From Voacanga thouarsii (taxonomy: Eukaryota; Streptophyta; Magnoliopsida; Gentianales; Apocynaceae), in the NCBI GenBank assembly GCA_026120185.1, contig JANUWF010001821.1, positions 496,001 to 560,000 on the forward strand: 64,000 nt of DNA. Reading direction: 5' to 3'. Of this stretch, positions 36,391 through 47,835 are shown in pieces. Both the position numbers and the translations under genes were made by a program. The notes below the pieces were generated by a model, which did no database searches, was not told the DNA's origin, and worked only from the letters and a program-made list of their open reading frames with translations. How positions within the stretch are numbered: position 1 is the stretch's first letter; every line of letters starts with the position of its first letter.

Positions 36391-37713
36391 TTACTTTCAT
36401 GCTTGTTGTTTATTTCATTGAACAATCTTTAATTTTGTTTTTCATAGTGTGGTTTTAACATATTTTCACTTTGAACAATCTTTAATTCCCTGCATAATTT
36501 CTTTTCTATTGTCTATTTATTTCTTATAAAAAAATTTAACCCAACCATAGATGAGAACTGGCGCCTATCCAAGCCCATAGACTCGACATCGGTCCAAGCC
36601 CATAGACCTGGTGTAGGCCTATGTTGTGATGGCCATATTAAATAGCCGATCTGTTGTCTTCTTCCCCTACAAAATCAAATTTCCTCTCTTCTCTTTCACA
36701 CCTATCACCGGCCTTTCCAATTCACCCACCACTGGCTTGATTTTCACCATTTAAAATATTCATAATCCTCTCCAAATCCATTATCCAAATTGTACTTTAA
36801 CTTCTTTTGGATCAAAATCATCAAAATTTCATATTTTCTTCAAATACTCATTTTCCAATCCACTTAGTTCTTGCAAGATTTTTTCAATACCTTTGCATTG
36901 GATGTTTGCCCATAACTTGAAGAGTATTGTGGTATGAATTTTCTTTCAATTCGATGGTTAATTTTTCTCGTTGAATTTCTTGGTATTTTTAGTATTTTGG
37001 TTTTCTATTCTTGAAGAAATTTGAATTGGATAGATTGTTTTGGGATATATGATGCTTTAATTGAATTGTTGTGATCATATTTACTAATTCTAAATGTCAT
37101 AGAACTTATTTTTGGTGACTAATGAAAGTATTGAGAAATTTTGAACAATTATTGCATTATTCTTAGAATCTTTATGGGGTACTTCAATTGAGCAGGTTGA
37201 ATAAATCTTTTGATGCTCCTTACGTTAGTATGAATTATGCTTATGCTATATTCTTTGAGCATTGGTTTGAATTATGGAACAATGTGAGTGCTTTATTGAT
37301 ATTGATCATAGGGAACATTGATATGAAGATATATGATTGAATATTAATATATTCTTGGCTATTGGAGTTGTGTTGGTTTCATGCAGGCCATTTCAGGAGT
37401 TTGGGATTTTGTATGTTTTTTTTTGGATAAATGTGGAGTGAGTGTTGTGGTGCTTTATAGGTGATTGGTATTGTGAGTAGAGTAATAAGTTGTGAATGAG
37501 ATTGAAGTGGTGGTGATTGACTGTGAGCCTTCCTTTTCGTTAAAACCTTTGTGAGCTCTTGAGCATATTCTTTTTAAGCATCCACCATGCCTAGATAAAA
37601 AAGGACGGGCCAATCTTCTAATCAATCTAGAACTTCCTTTTCTACCCCTTCTTTTGAGACATATCTTACTTAGCCTACCCAATTTATTGACCCCTTTTGT
37701 CAATTGTGGTATA
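36391..37713 (+). other. A1 post-gag spacer
   Basis: Non-coding. GC-richer cassettes (CTGGCGCCTATCCAAGCC) lie at 36555-36620, then pyrimidine-rich sequence to 36860, then AT-rich sequence. The minus frame at 37455-37703 is not credible. No polypurine tract precedes the next LTR at 37714, so A1 is truncated here. Confidence 0.6.
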
Positions 37714-39030
37714 TGATATGGCCTAATTTTGTCTATATTTTCCTAGTTATTTGAAGTTATTTTGTGATACTTTTGATTTAATAACTAGTCATTTCCTTTC
37801 CTATTTGATATTTGCCTTTGAAAATGTGTTCTTGTGATTTGGTGCAGAAATTATAGAATTTAGAGTTAAATTATCCAAATTCTGTAATTTCATAATCCTG
37901 TTAGGAAATTACTTCTTTTGTATTTTGGATTTTTAGGAATCCTTTGTGCCTATAAATAATAGCCGGGCACGATAGGAAAAGTGTGTGCACGATAGAAGGT
38001 TAGAGAATAATAAAGGTGCACCATGTACATAGTAGGGCTAATTCCTTAAATTATTTTCATGTATAAGGGAGATGAATTCAAGAAATTAAAGTTACACTCA
38101 TTCATTGAAGGAGAATTCATCACTCGAAAGAGCATTGCTTGAAGAGGTTTTCAAAGGAGGAAGAAAAGGACTTGTCTATAAGTTCTTTGTATGACCTTTG
38201 TTTTCTTTTTCTTTGGACAATGATAAGATTAATGTTTTAATTGTCATTGATTTTTTTTTTTGATTTATGGTATTGTACTTTATTTAATATTTGAGCAATT
38301 AGTTGTTGTTCTTGATATTTGATTACTTGCTTTTATTTGATAGATAGATGAAGTTGAATTTATGTCTAATGGACTTCAGAAATGAAGTTTGATTGAGTTC
38401 AATTTAATTAATTCTATATAATTATTATCTTAATTGGATTGGGAAAGAATATTAAGAGTTGAACCTAAGTAATTAAAAGTTAGTTAATTTTGCCCAGAGT
38501 ATAGGGTTATTGGTTAATTTCATATTTATATTGCCTAGAATATAGGGATATTCATGAGGAATAGGTTTAATGCATTTCTTTGGTTATGTTGGTTTGATTG
38601 GAAAATTTGCTAATTTAATCAGGAAATAGTGATTTCATTGATTGGGAAAGAAGTGGATTCTATCTTTATTCCTTTGTGATACTAAGACAATGATTGAATG
38701 TGATAAGTATTAGATAATTCATATCATGTTCTCACAAAGAATTATTTAATTCCATGTTTTTCTCTGCAAGAGTTGTGTATATATTTTGTCTTTATCTTTA
38801 TCTTTTTATTTTTATTCTTTATCACTTCAATTGGTAGGTTAAACATTGAATGAAAAGTAATTAGTATGTACTTATTCCTTGAGGATTAATACTCGTTAAT
38901 TCCTTATACTATACTTAATGATGAGTGCACTTACTCATATATGTAATTTGGGATTAGTGTTTTAAATTAAACTTGATTGGAAATGGATACCAAATTGCTT
39001 GATTTTTATATACCCAAATTTAACGCATCA
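37714..39030 (+). repeat. Element K 5' LTR (family A)
   Basis: Runs from TGATATGGCCTAATTTTG to AATTTAACGCATCA, 1317 bp. It is followed by AGTTTTTAACGTCATTACTG, a decayed tRNA-Asp-type primer site. It differs enough from the A1 LTR in U3 that the two are not an LTR pair. The flanks (GTATA, AGTTT) do not form a TSD, as expected for a 5' LTR. Confidence 0.87.
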
Positions 39031-39959
39031 AGTTTTTAACGTCATTACTGGGGAATAATATCATGAAAACTTGGAGTTCATTGATTTAGCCATGTGAATA
39101 TATAAATTGGTAGATAAATGTTAATAATTACTAACTTTTCTCAATTGTATATTTGTGTATGTTGTATATTTACCTTTTTTTTTACTAATTTGATATTAAT
39201 GTGAAATATGTGTATTAGTTGTGTTTTAATTTGGTAATCTTTACGTTATAAATTTTGTGTCAATACTAACTCGCTTTATTTTTCAGGTTTTGACCTTTGT
39301 TTATATTACACTAGATCGACACGATAGTTGGACACGACAAATTTATTTATTTTTCTAATTTTCGGCTAATTCTTCACTCTTTAATTTAATTTTTAGTTTG
39401 TACCTTTTTTTTTTATTATTGTATTGCATTTATGCATTAATTTAGGATAGCTTTCATATTTTTTTAAGAAAAAAACAGAAAACAAAATGAGGAAAACATT
39501 TTTTTGAATCAATTTTTTTTTAAAAAAATAATAACTAGAAGGCCACGGCTTGCATCAAGCCTAGCCTAGCTTTATTGGTGGGGTTGCAATTTTGTTTTGT
39601 TTTTTATATTAAAAAAAAAAAAAGTTTGACCAGCCCCCCTTTCCCTTTTCTTTTTCTTTATTTTTTCTTTTTCCTTGTCTTGTTCATTCTTTTCTTTATC
39701 TTTCCCAAATTCTTTCTTTGTCCCTTTCTTTTCCTTTGCGTTTCTCCTTCTTATTTTTTTCGTTTCTTGCCTTCTGGAATTCTTTGTCCCATGTGTTTGT
39801 TAACCGGACCTTTCTCCTTTTATTTTGTTTTCTTTCTTTCTTTCTTCCTTTTGTCTTTTTCTTCTATTTCTCTTTCTTCTTTGATTTTCCTATTCCTCCA
39901 GAATGCTGCTCTTTCTTTCTCTGCTTCTTCACCATTTCCTTTCTTCTTCCTTCCTGATG
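39031..39959 (+). other. Element K leader and pyrimidine-rich tract
   Basis: The primer site at 39031-39055 is followed by AT-rich leader to about 39540. Then comes a long C/T-rich tract (39640-39950, TTTCTTTCTTTCTTCC-like). The Phe-rich frame at 39575-40036 is a by-product of that tract, except for its last 25 or so residues (see next entry). The junction between K and gypsy E lies somewhere here and cannot be placed exactly. Confidence 0.5.
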
Positions 39960-40036
39960 AGACTCCACTTTATCATGGAGGACAAGAACCGATGACTAGA
40001 GCGAGGACCAAGAAGCTTCAAGATGATTTCAATTGA
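39960..40036 (+). pseudogene. Possible end of a gypsy polyprotein
   Basis: The frame ends EPMTRARTKKLQDDFN and then a stop. Plant chromovirus-type gypsy polyproteins often end with a GPMTRARAKKLK-like segment, so this may be the last piece of pol of a gypsy E relative. The evidence is one short motif. Confidence 0.4.
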
Positions 40037-40149
40037 TCATCAAACAATGCTTGAGGATGAAGGAGGATTGGAGGGTTGAGGAAGCGAGCCAAGAGTTCGT
40101 GTTGATGGCCATCCGCGAAGGACCCTAATAAGAACTTAAGCCGTCAGCA

Positions 40150-40954
40150 AAAGGGGATGAAATTTGACAAGGGAAGCTTCCAGAGGACAGCTGGTGCCGG
40201 CTTCCTGCAGCCAAACCGGCACTGACTCCATTATGTCCAAAAAACCAACACTCAAGCAACAAGAACCGGCTGAAGACAGAACCTAACTGGCTCCAGTTGT
40301 GATGTTCCAAACCGGTGCCGGCTTGGCACTGGGCAGTCGTCGACTGTTCCGCTTTTTAATGCTTTTTTCAGTTTTCTTCACTTTTAATTGCTTGTAAAGA
40401 CTTATTTTGACCCTAAATTGTAACTAAACCTCAGGGATTACTTAGCTAGGGTTAGGGTAGTATAAATAGCACCTTTATTACTTTGACAAGACAATTCACT
40501 GAACTTTAATTCAAATTTGAGAGAAAATCTTGAGAGGCCAAGCCTCCTTGTTCATCTTGTTCAAGACCAAACTAAAGGGTTAGTCCTTCTTTTGTAAGAG
40601 TTTATAAATCTTTTGGATAATTCAATGTTATTTTCTTTGAATGGGTCTTAGTTGCTTTGTTCTTTTAAGATTTGTTTGAAATTCAATATTTGGGTGCCTA
40701 TTTTCTCTATTCTATTGTTCTTGTTTGCCTTTGTTGCTTCAAGGATATTAGGGTGAGAATCTAGTAGAACTTTCTATTCATCTTGAGGGTCTTTGAGGCT
40801 TTGTTCTTCAAGGGTTTGAAGGGTGTGTAGATAGTTAGGTTACTTTGTCCTTTTGTCACAAGAAAAGTCCCTGTTTTGGTTCTCTTTGATTGAGTTGAAC
40901 ACATAGCCACCAAAACACCACTACACCAAGAAAAAGCCACCACAAAAAGTCATA
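40150..40954 (+). repeat. Gypsy E LTR (left edge approximate)
   Basis: The right edge is set by the primer site at 40965; by comparison with gypsy F it ends near GTCATA at 40954. The left edge is guessed from purine-rich AAAAGGGGATGAAA at 40149. TATAAATAGC at 40463-40472 is a good TATA box candidate for the LTR promoter, with the putative transcript running through CACTGAAC. GC-rich cassettes (TGCCGGCTTCCTGCAGCC; GGTGCCGGCTTGGCACTG) lie at 40192-40340. Confidence 0.5.
40463..40472 (+). promoter_or_regulatory. TATA-like box in gypsy E LTR
   Basis: TATAAATAGC followed by AT-poor sequence and CA-rich possible start sites about 30 bp on. It is placed about 490 bp before the primer site. Inferred only. 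Confidence 0.45.
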
Positions 40955-40964
40955 TCAAAGAGTT

Positions 40965-40980
40965 TGGTATCAGAGTAAGG
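40965..40980 (+). other. Gypsy E primer-binding site
   Basis: TGGTATCAGAGTAAGG matches the usual site complementary to initiator tRNA-Met (TGGTATCAGAGC). It fixes the LTR to its left and the interior to its right. Confidence 0.88.
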
Positions 40981-41852
40981 AAAAACTTGATTTCCATCAA
41001 AGCTTGAAAACAAGAAAAGGAGCCCCACAAAGTGAAGAAAAAGAAAAACAGGGCAAATCCCGTAACTGAAAAATATGCTTCAAAAAGGTCATTGAATCTT
41101 TGTTATATCTTGAATTTTCTATTGGGAAATTGCTCCTTGATGTTGTTATAATCATTGGGAACAAATTTATCTTGTGTTTGTGGTGAAATTTGACTTGAAT
41201 ATGGTTGAAATTTCTGATTACTCTTGAGTGACGAGTTGCATCTAAGGTGTTTGATAAAAGTTCTATGAGAATGTTTTTTGCTATAGTTGGGAACTTTGAT
41301 TCTTTGGGTTTTTGTGACTTGTTATAACACTCTAATGTTGAACTCCATGATCCTTGAACTCAATTTCTCTATTGTGCACTTGTGACCATTTAGTTCTTCA
41401 TCATCCTAGTTTTAGTTGTTTTTGTCTCTTTGTTCTTGATAATTCTTGTTTATTTCTTGCTTAGAATTATTTCTTGTGCACTTAGTGCTTGTTCTTGAAT
41501 TGATTGAATCCACCTTTTCTTGAATTATTGACCTAAAACTTGATTGTTTGAGGTGCCCAACAAGTGTTTGTTGAAATTCCCTTAAGACCCCTAAATTGAA
41601 AAATTCTCTTGATTTGTGTGACTTACTTAGTTAGACTAAAATCTTCAACTATTGGGGAGAATTAGGATCAAACAAGAAGGCTTGAGTGTTGAGAAAAAGG
41701 CAAGAGGGTAAGCTTATCATTAAAAGAGTTTAAGAGAGCAAACACGAGCGTGGAGTGATCAATTTGGAGAGCTATCACGCAAGGAACTGAGTGAGGATCT
41801 ATTTTTCTTCTAACCTCTTTGTTTTGTAGGTGTAAGGCAATATTCCATCACC
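40981..41852 (+). other. Gypsy E leader
   Basis: Non-coding sequence between primer site and gag, T-rich, starting AAAAACTTGATTTCCATC as in gypsy F. No ORF or repeat was recognised. Confidence 0.6.
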
Positions 41853-42600
41853 ATGGCCCATGAACAAGAGATCTCTAGGTCTAACATAAGTGGACCTAGT
41901 AGACCCTAAGAAGAACAATTTGATGCTAGGGGACTGCGTGAAGATATGTAAGCGATGATGAGGACAATGTAAAGCGAGTTCCAAAACTTGACAAGGGAGT
42001 TGATAAACCATCTTGGACAGTCTTCTACCGTTGCACAAAGGAGAGGCCAAGAGAGGTATGAAGTTCCTAGTCCAAGGATGAGGGATGGTGATGCACACAC
42101 TCCTCTGTTACATGCCCAACAAGGGGAAGAATGGGATGAACATTCTATTGGGGGTATCCAACAAGCTCCTATGAGAGAAGGAAGACATGGTTTGAGAGGA
42201 GGACGAGGAAGAGGCCAAGGAAGGAACGGAGGGATCAATGTAAGGGGGTTAGAAAGAGAATTTGAGGGAGTTGATGAATAGTATGAGAGGGATCATGTCG
42301 AGGCTTTTGGGGAACAACATAGAGGATGGGGCCATAGAGGAGGAATGAGTGAAGGAAATGATGTGGAAAGGGAGTTGAGCCATATTAAGTTGAAGGTGCC
42401 TACATTCTATGGCAAAAGTGACCCCGAAGCTTATTTTGAGTGGAAAAGAAAAATGGAAATATTTCTAGAAAGCCATAACTATAGTGAGAGGTCAGAAGAG
42501 AGGTTGGCTATTTTGAGATTCTCGGAGTATGCTTTGGTATGGTGGGAGCAAGTTAGTGCACAAATGAGACAAATGGGAGTGGAAACCGTAGAAACATGAG
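41853..42600 (+). pseudogene. Gypsy E gag, N-terminal part
   Basis: From ATG at 41853 the frame begins MAHEQEISRSNISG and is then interrupted by stops. It is open at 41988-42281 (QSSTVAQRRGQERYEVP; an RGGRGRGQGR Arg/Gly patch) and again at 42345-42599, with the gag core (IKLKVPTFYGKSDPEAYFEW; RFSEYALVWWEQV). The Arg/Gly-rich patch would suit RNA binding. The order and residues parallel gypsy F gag. It breaks at about 42603, where a truncated family-A LTR begins, so the rest of gag and all of pol are missing. The antisense frames at 41799-42238 are shadows. Confidence 0.88.
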
Positions 42601-42603
42601 AAG

Positions 42604-43845
42604 AACAAAGTGCACCTGGCACCAGGTGGGTTGAAGGTACCCGGCGCCAGGTATGCTCTAGAAGTGAATATTCTGTACACGAAATTAGGGCTTATTCAAT
42701 GATTTTGGTATTTTCCTACTCTTATTCGGCCAAGACTTTCTCAGTTATGAAATTGGCATCCAAGAGGCCTATAAAAGCACAAGAAAACATAAGGGTTGGA
42801 GATATACAATATAGAGAGGTGAATTAAAGGGCAAAAATACTGATTCTCTCATTGAATGAGGAGTTCACCCAAATCAAGGATGATTGTTCAAGGAAGTCTT
42901 CAAGGAAGAAGAAAGAGGCTTGTTTATGAGTGCTTTCTTTTCTCTTTGTTTTCTTTTCCTTTAGTAATGATATGTTCAATATTTTTATTGTAATTTAACA
43001 TTATGTTAGGATTCATGATTTTGTGTTAAATTAGTTATTTGATCAATTCTTTGTCATCTTTGGTATTTGATTACTTGATTTCATTGGTTATTGATGCGAG
43101 TTCTTCTAATTCGACAAAATGATGTTAGGAGTTTCGTTGCATTGATTTCGTATTTGTTGAATCTTAATGGATTTGAACGATGAAGTTAGGATTTTAGAAC
43201 TAAGTGATTAAAGGTTAAATTAATTTTGCCTTGACATAGAGTTATTAGTTAATTTCATGTTTTTAAGGAATTGAGATTCCTGCATATTTTGGTTAGGATG
43301 GCTTGATTGACAATCTGCTAATTGAATCAAGATATGAATGATGAGCTTAATGCATGTGTTTAGTTATGTTAGCTTGATTCACAAATCTGTTAATATGAAT
43401 AAAAATATAGGATTCCATGGATTGACAAATGAAGTGGAATTTACCTAAGTAAATTCATGACTTGACAAATGATTGAATTTTACTGTGCGTTCCTTCATGA
43501 TGCCAAGATGATAATTAATTGAGAGAATTGCTAATTTGTTCATTATCATGTTTTCTAGGATACTTGTCTAAATTGCATAAACCTACATCCTTGAGTTGTG
43601 TATATTACTTTATTTTTCTTTTTATTATTCTTTTCTTACTTTATTTTGGGTCAGTTAAACAATGAATGAAAAGTGATTAGTTCGTACTTGTTTCTTTGAG
43701 GATCGATACTCGTTAATTCCCTATACTATACTTTCGATGAGTATACTTACTCATATGTGTATTTTGGGATTAATATTTTAATTATAACTTGATTAAGGGA
43801 TGGATTTAAAATTGATGGTTTTATATACCCAAAATTTACGCATCA
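42604..43845 (+). repeat. Family-A LTR, 5'-truncated
   Basis: Begins abruptly with GTGCACCTGGCACCAGG. It matches, in reverse, the interior of the LTR at 54199-55675 from about 55320 leftward, and ends properly with AAAATTTACGCATCA. About 340 bp of U3 are absent. The right flank is the second half of the copia 1 LTR. Opposed CCTGGCACCAGG / CCCGGCGCCAGG cassettes lie at 42615-42651. Confidence 0.8.
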
Positions 43846-45020
43846 GGTAGCTCCCTGAGATAAGTGAATCTAAATAATCCAAGGTCTGGGAAATTGACTA
43901 AGTATGTATGCTTTTGAGTTTCTATACTGAAAGTCATAGATTATCATACTAGTTATTAAAGGATGGTAGATGTTATTGAGAAATGTGTAGTATAATTTTC
44001 CTATCTTAATGATGGCTATAACGTAAAGGGGCATTTTTGTAATTACACCTATAGGTCGAAGACGTCGCAATTGCAATATTTTTCTTGGGGTCAATATTTA
44101 CATATGATGATAAATAAAATATTTAAAATAATAAAATACAACTATTTGTTAGTAGGGGTATTTTGATCATTTTAGTAGTTAAGAATAATATGTCTTTTGG
44201 TCCCCATAGTAGCTCAAGTAACCTTAATAAATTTATTTACTATGTGGACTTAATGAGTGAAATTAATATTGGAATCATATTCTAAGAGTTCAATTATTTA
44301 TTTATTTGGGTTAGAATAATTTATTAGGCTAATGTAATTAAATTTTTTATTAATTAATTATCTTGGGTAATTTTATATCGGGCTCAAGTAGATTAAGTAA
44401 CTAAATATAAGAGTTATTTAATTAGTCTTGGACTAATTGGAAAAACCTTGGCCCGTCAGGGTTTAGTTGAGATGGCTATAGGTTTTTGGAAACCTGAGGC
44501 AGCTACCTCAATTAAGAAAAAAAAAATGAAAGAATGAAGTGGCAGTGAAAGAAAAGGGAAACAAGGAAAAAGATGTTTTTCGAACGTTGTGTGTGCATGT
44601 TTATATATGATTCACATAAGGAAAATAAAAATGTTTTTGTTGTTGTTTTTAATAGAAAGAATTTACCACCACTAATTTTTTTTTTTCCTTTTATAAAATA
44701 CGTGAGCTTTCCCAAGTTCTTCCAATAGTTATTCTTCACTCTAATTCTACTTTCATTGGTACTAATCTATAAGAGGTTTGAAAATACTCTGGAATGTCAA
44801 GAACTAGCAAACTTGGTGTGTCTTTGATGTGAAGGAGTCGATGACTCACTAGAATTTGCGCAGAATAAATAGTTATTCCAATCTAAGAAGCTTCGTTGAA
44901 TTCGAATACGACACTAATTATTCAAACTAAACGCCCTAAAAATAAGTATTCCTAAACTTTGATTTAGAAAAAATTTTTAATTGCAAATTTCTGCTGCGTA
45001 TTTTATTTTTCCGTCATCCA
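43846..45020 (+). repeat. Copia 1 5' LTR, second half
   Basis: Begins GGTAGCTCC, aligning to the middle of the copia 2 LTR. It continues through TTCTTGGGGTCAATAT and GGGGTATTTTGATCATTTTAG, and ends CCGTCATCCA before the primer site. With 32740-33293 it makes up most of one LTR. About 110 bp between the halves are missing. The minus frames at 43870-44739 are shadows. Confidence 0.82.
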
Positions 45021-45025
45021 TTAAG

Positions 45026-45038
45026 TGGTATCAGAGCC
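45026..45038 (+). other. Copia 1 primer-binding site
   Basis: TGGTATCAGAGCC, five bases after the LTR end. It is an intact match to the site complementary to initiator tRNA-Met. Confidence 0.92.
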
Positions 45039-45844
45039 AAGTTATAATCTAGGAGCATGCTTGGAGTTAATAACTGAAAAGGTAATTCTTTTACTAATAA
45101 AAAATTCAATCTTTGTGATTGTATAGATCCTTCATATTTTTTTTATATGGTTAGATATCGTGTATGCCTCGCGTGTAGAGGCATGGACACCTATATTTTA
45201 TTGTTAATCACTTTCCCATAAAATTCTTGTTCGCCTTATTTTGAAAGGCATAGGTGATTGGCATTGTATTTAAATTAATCTACTGGAATCTTGTAGCAAT
45301 ATTGGTACCTAGTTAGCACTAAAATCCCATGGAAAAGACTTAACGGATGAAAAACAAAAAAGAAACAGAGAAGAACAACGCTTCACAGGACAAACGGTGA
45401 CTGGCTTGCTAAAGCCAGCCACCAGCTTGGAAAAAGTCCAGTTGTGGCCAGTTTGGAGGGAAGCCAGCCACTGGTTTCGTGAGAGAAAAGCATCAAGGTG
45501 GCCAAGGCTTGTAATAAAGGCAGCCTATGGCTTTGTTTTTCAAGAGAGCAAGCCAGTCCATAGCTTGCTCAAGCTATGGACCAGATATAAGAGATAAAAA
45601 AAACCAAGGCAACCCAGGTTTGTTGTAGAAGAGGTGACTAGTTTATGCTTCACAAAAGAGGAAGCCGGTCCATGGCTTGCTCCAAGCCATGGAGCAAGCC
45701 AGGGACCGGCTATGTGCAAGGAAGAATCGGGTTTTTCAATTCGATACAGGTCAGGTCATGGCTTGGTTTCTAGTTCGGGTCTCCTTGAAAAGTAGTTGTG
45801 TTTTCTATTTCTTTGTAATTTCTTTTTCTTTTCGTCCCATATCA
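45039..45844 (+). other. Copia 1 leader with repeated GGC motifs
   Basis: Non-coding leader before the solo LTR. From 45400 to 45715, sequences such as GCTTGCTAAAGCCAGCC, GGCCAGTTTGG and AGCCATGGAGCAAGCC recur, many of them self-complementary. Small plus frames (45397-45597, 45677-45883) cross it but show no domain. Confidence 0.55.
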
Positions 45845-46100
45845 CACGATGTGAAACCCCAGTCGAAACCAACCTTAGAGTAAGGGGGTTGGGATGCATA
45901 TCATATTTTATTTCATGGTCAAATATATTCTCATATGAATTTTTACGTGTTCTGGATTCGAGTTTTATTGTCTTGAAGTCTTGTTGGTGAGTATTGTGTG
46001 AGAGTGGCAAAATGGTAATTTTTGCCCGGGGTGAAAATAGGGAGATAGCTTGTGGATTAAATAGAAAATAAATTTTCTAGTAGAAATAGCAACAAGAGTT

Positions 46101-46162
46101 GTTGTGGTTTAGTGGTTAGAGCTTTGGAATAGATTATTGAGGTCTAGGGTTCAAATTCCATC
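46101..46162 (+). other. tRNA-like module in family-C LTR, copy 3
   Basis: GTGGTTTAGTGGTTAGAGC (A-box-like) and GGTTCAAATTCC (B-box-like, 46148-46159), about 250 bp inside the LTR. It corresponds to 24078-24140 and, reversed, to 7688-7755. Confidence 0.6.
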
Positions 46163-47780
46163 ATAGAAGCTTTAGCTAGATTAAATTTTATATTTGCTTA
46201 GGGAGGATTAGTTTCGGCCTTAAGAGCCTAGAACAAGGTGGTGATAATGTCTTAGGAGAGACATGTTAGGAGAATTCTCATTTCACTCTTTACTCTGCTC
46301 GAAATTCTTGAAGGGAAATTCATTCTTCTTTGTTCTTTAATTTTTCTCAATGCTCAACTCATTAGTTTGATCAAGGTGTTCTAGCCTTTTTCTTTCCAGA
46401 AAATTTAGTAAAGTGCTGAGGCCTTTTAGGATCAAAATGTCTTGGTAAAAGACTACCTATGGTCTAAAAAAAATATGGAAGAGTTGTGAGGAATTCCATG
46501 AGGAAAATATCTCTAATGAGCTTGCTGAAATTTCACTTCAAATTAGTTCCTCTTCCTTCATGGCATGAGCTGAAACTTTCCAGCTTGTTGTACCTTCAGA
46601 TTGTCGAACTCCTTAGTTAACATTCCCTTCCAAATTTTGCCAGAAAAATGGCCTTAAAATCAGCTTAAAACATGAATTATTTCTGCCATTTTCGGACTGC
46701 ACAAAAGCTGTGCAAAACCAGTGAAAAATTCTGGGCAAATCGCTACTTTGGAGGTCCAAAACCAAACTGATTTCTTCCAGATTTTGTGCAGTACCTTAGC
46801 CATGTTTTTCCTCCATGAAGAAGGCTGGAAACCAGCCTTGAATACCCCTGAAACCCCCCTTCCAGCTCGCTGAAAAATGGCTGGAAGTAGCAGACGAAAA
46901 TCTGCCAGAAAAATCACTGTGCAGCGAAATTTCTGGGCAGAAATTTGTCCAGCTTGTTTCCTCTTCCTCTTCCAGCCGAAACACCAACCCTAATCTGTCA
47001 AAACCTTCCTTAAACCTCCATCAACAGAGCTCCATTGATCCCCTTAAACTTCTGTACGAAATTCCATCAATGGCTGTCCGAAAATCTCTCCAACAAATCC
47101 CTGCAATTTAGCTTGATTACTTTCCAAAATTCCAGCCATCTTATTTAGCAACCTTCCATAATATTTTGTTCAATTGACCAGACTTCTTCTTCATCATTGT
47201 GCACCTTACTTTCAGCCACCATAAGCCAGCATTAATCCCATGAAATTCTGCTCAAACAGTCAGCCATGGCAGACTCCAAAGCTGTCCAAACAATCAAGAT
47301 ATTCTTAGGATATTTACTTTCCAAATTCACTCCCTAAAAATATTCTTCAAAGATTGTAACAACTAACCTTTCCTTTTCCCTTCCAAATCATAGAATCAAC
47401 TTTCCAAACCCTACTGAAAATCAGCCAGCCCTATTCCTCACAGAAAATTCGGCAGCTTTCCCTTCTCTCTATCTCTCGCGATTTTCAGCAACTATCAAGA
47501 ACACACACACTACACCAAGAACACCTACTTCTTCTCTACACCCAATACCCCTCCAAACCATCTCAAATCCACTCAAAAACTTTCAGATTTGATCTACACA
47601 TTACTGTGAATCCATCAGCACCATTATTAACATCAAACTCCTCCAAACATCTTGCTACTTCGGATCAAAACCAGAAATTTCTGTTAAGGTCAAGAACACC
47701 ATCAAGGTAAACTTATTCTAGCAACTTCATCTTCTCTAACTTTGATCTCTAATGAGAACCTATGCGAATAAATATACTAA

Positions 47781-47785
<5 letters not shown>

Positions 47786-47831
<46 letters not shown>
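47786..47831. repeat. (CT)n microsatellite in family-C LTR
   Basis: A CT run of about 46 bases, the longest of the three homologous runs (22, 34 and 46). AATAAATATACTAATG lies just upstream, giving the same TATA-plus-pyrimidine layout as at 25712. Confidence 0.95.

Positions 47832-47835
<4 letters not shown>

Noticed and set aside
33294..39030. A1 as a complete element with 37714-39030 as its 3' LTR
   Set aside because: No polypurine tract precedes 37714. The LTR is followed by a primer-site remnant, and its U3 differs from that of the A1 LTR.
39575..40036. A 153-residue plus-strand frame, the longest ORF in the window
   Set aside because: Almost all of it is Phe/Leu/Ser-rich translation of a pyrimidine tract. 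Only the last 25 or so residues look like real coding sequence, and these are reported separately.
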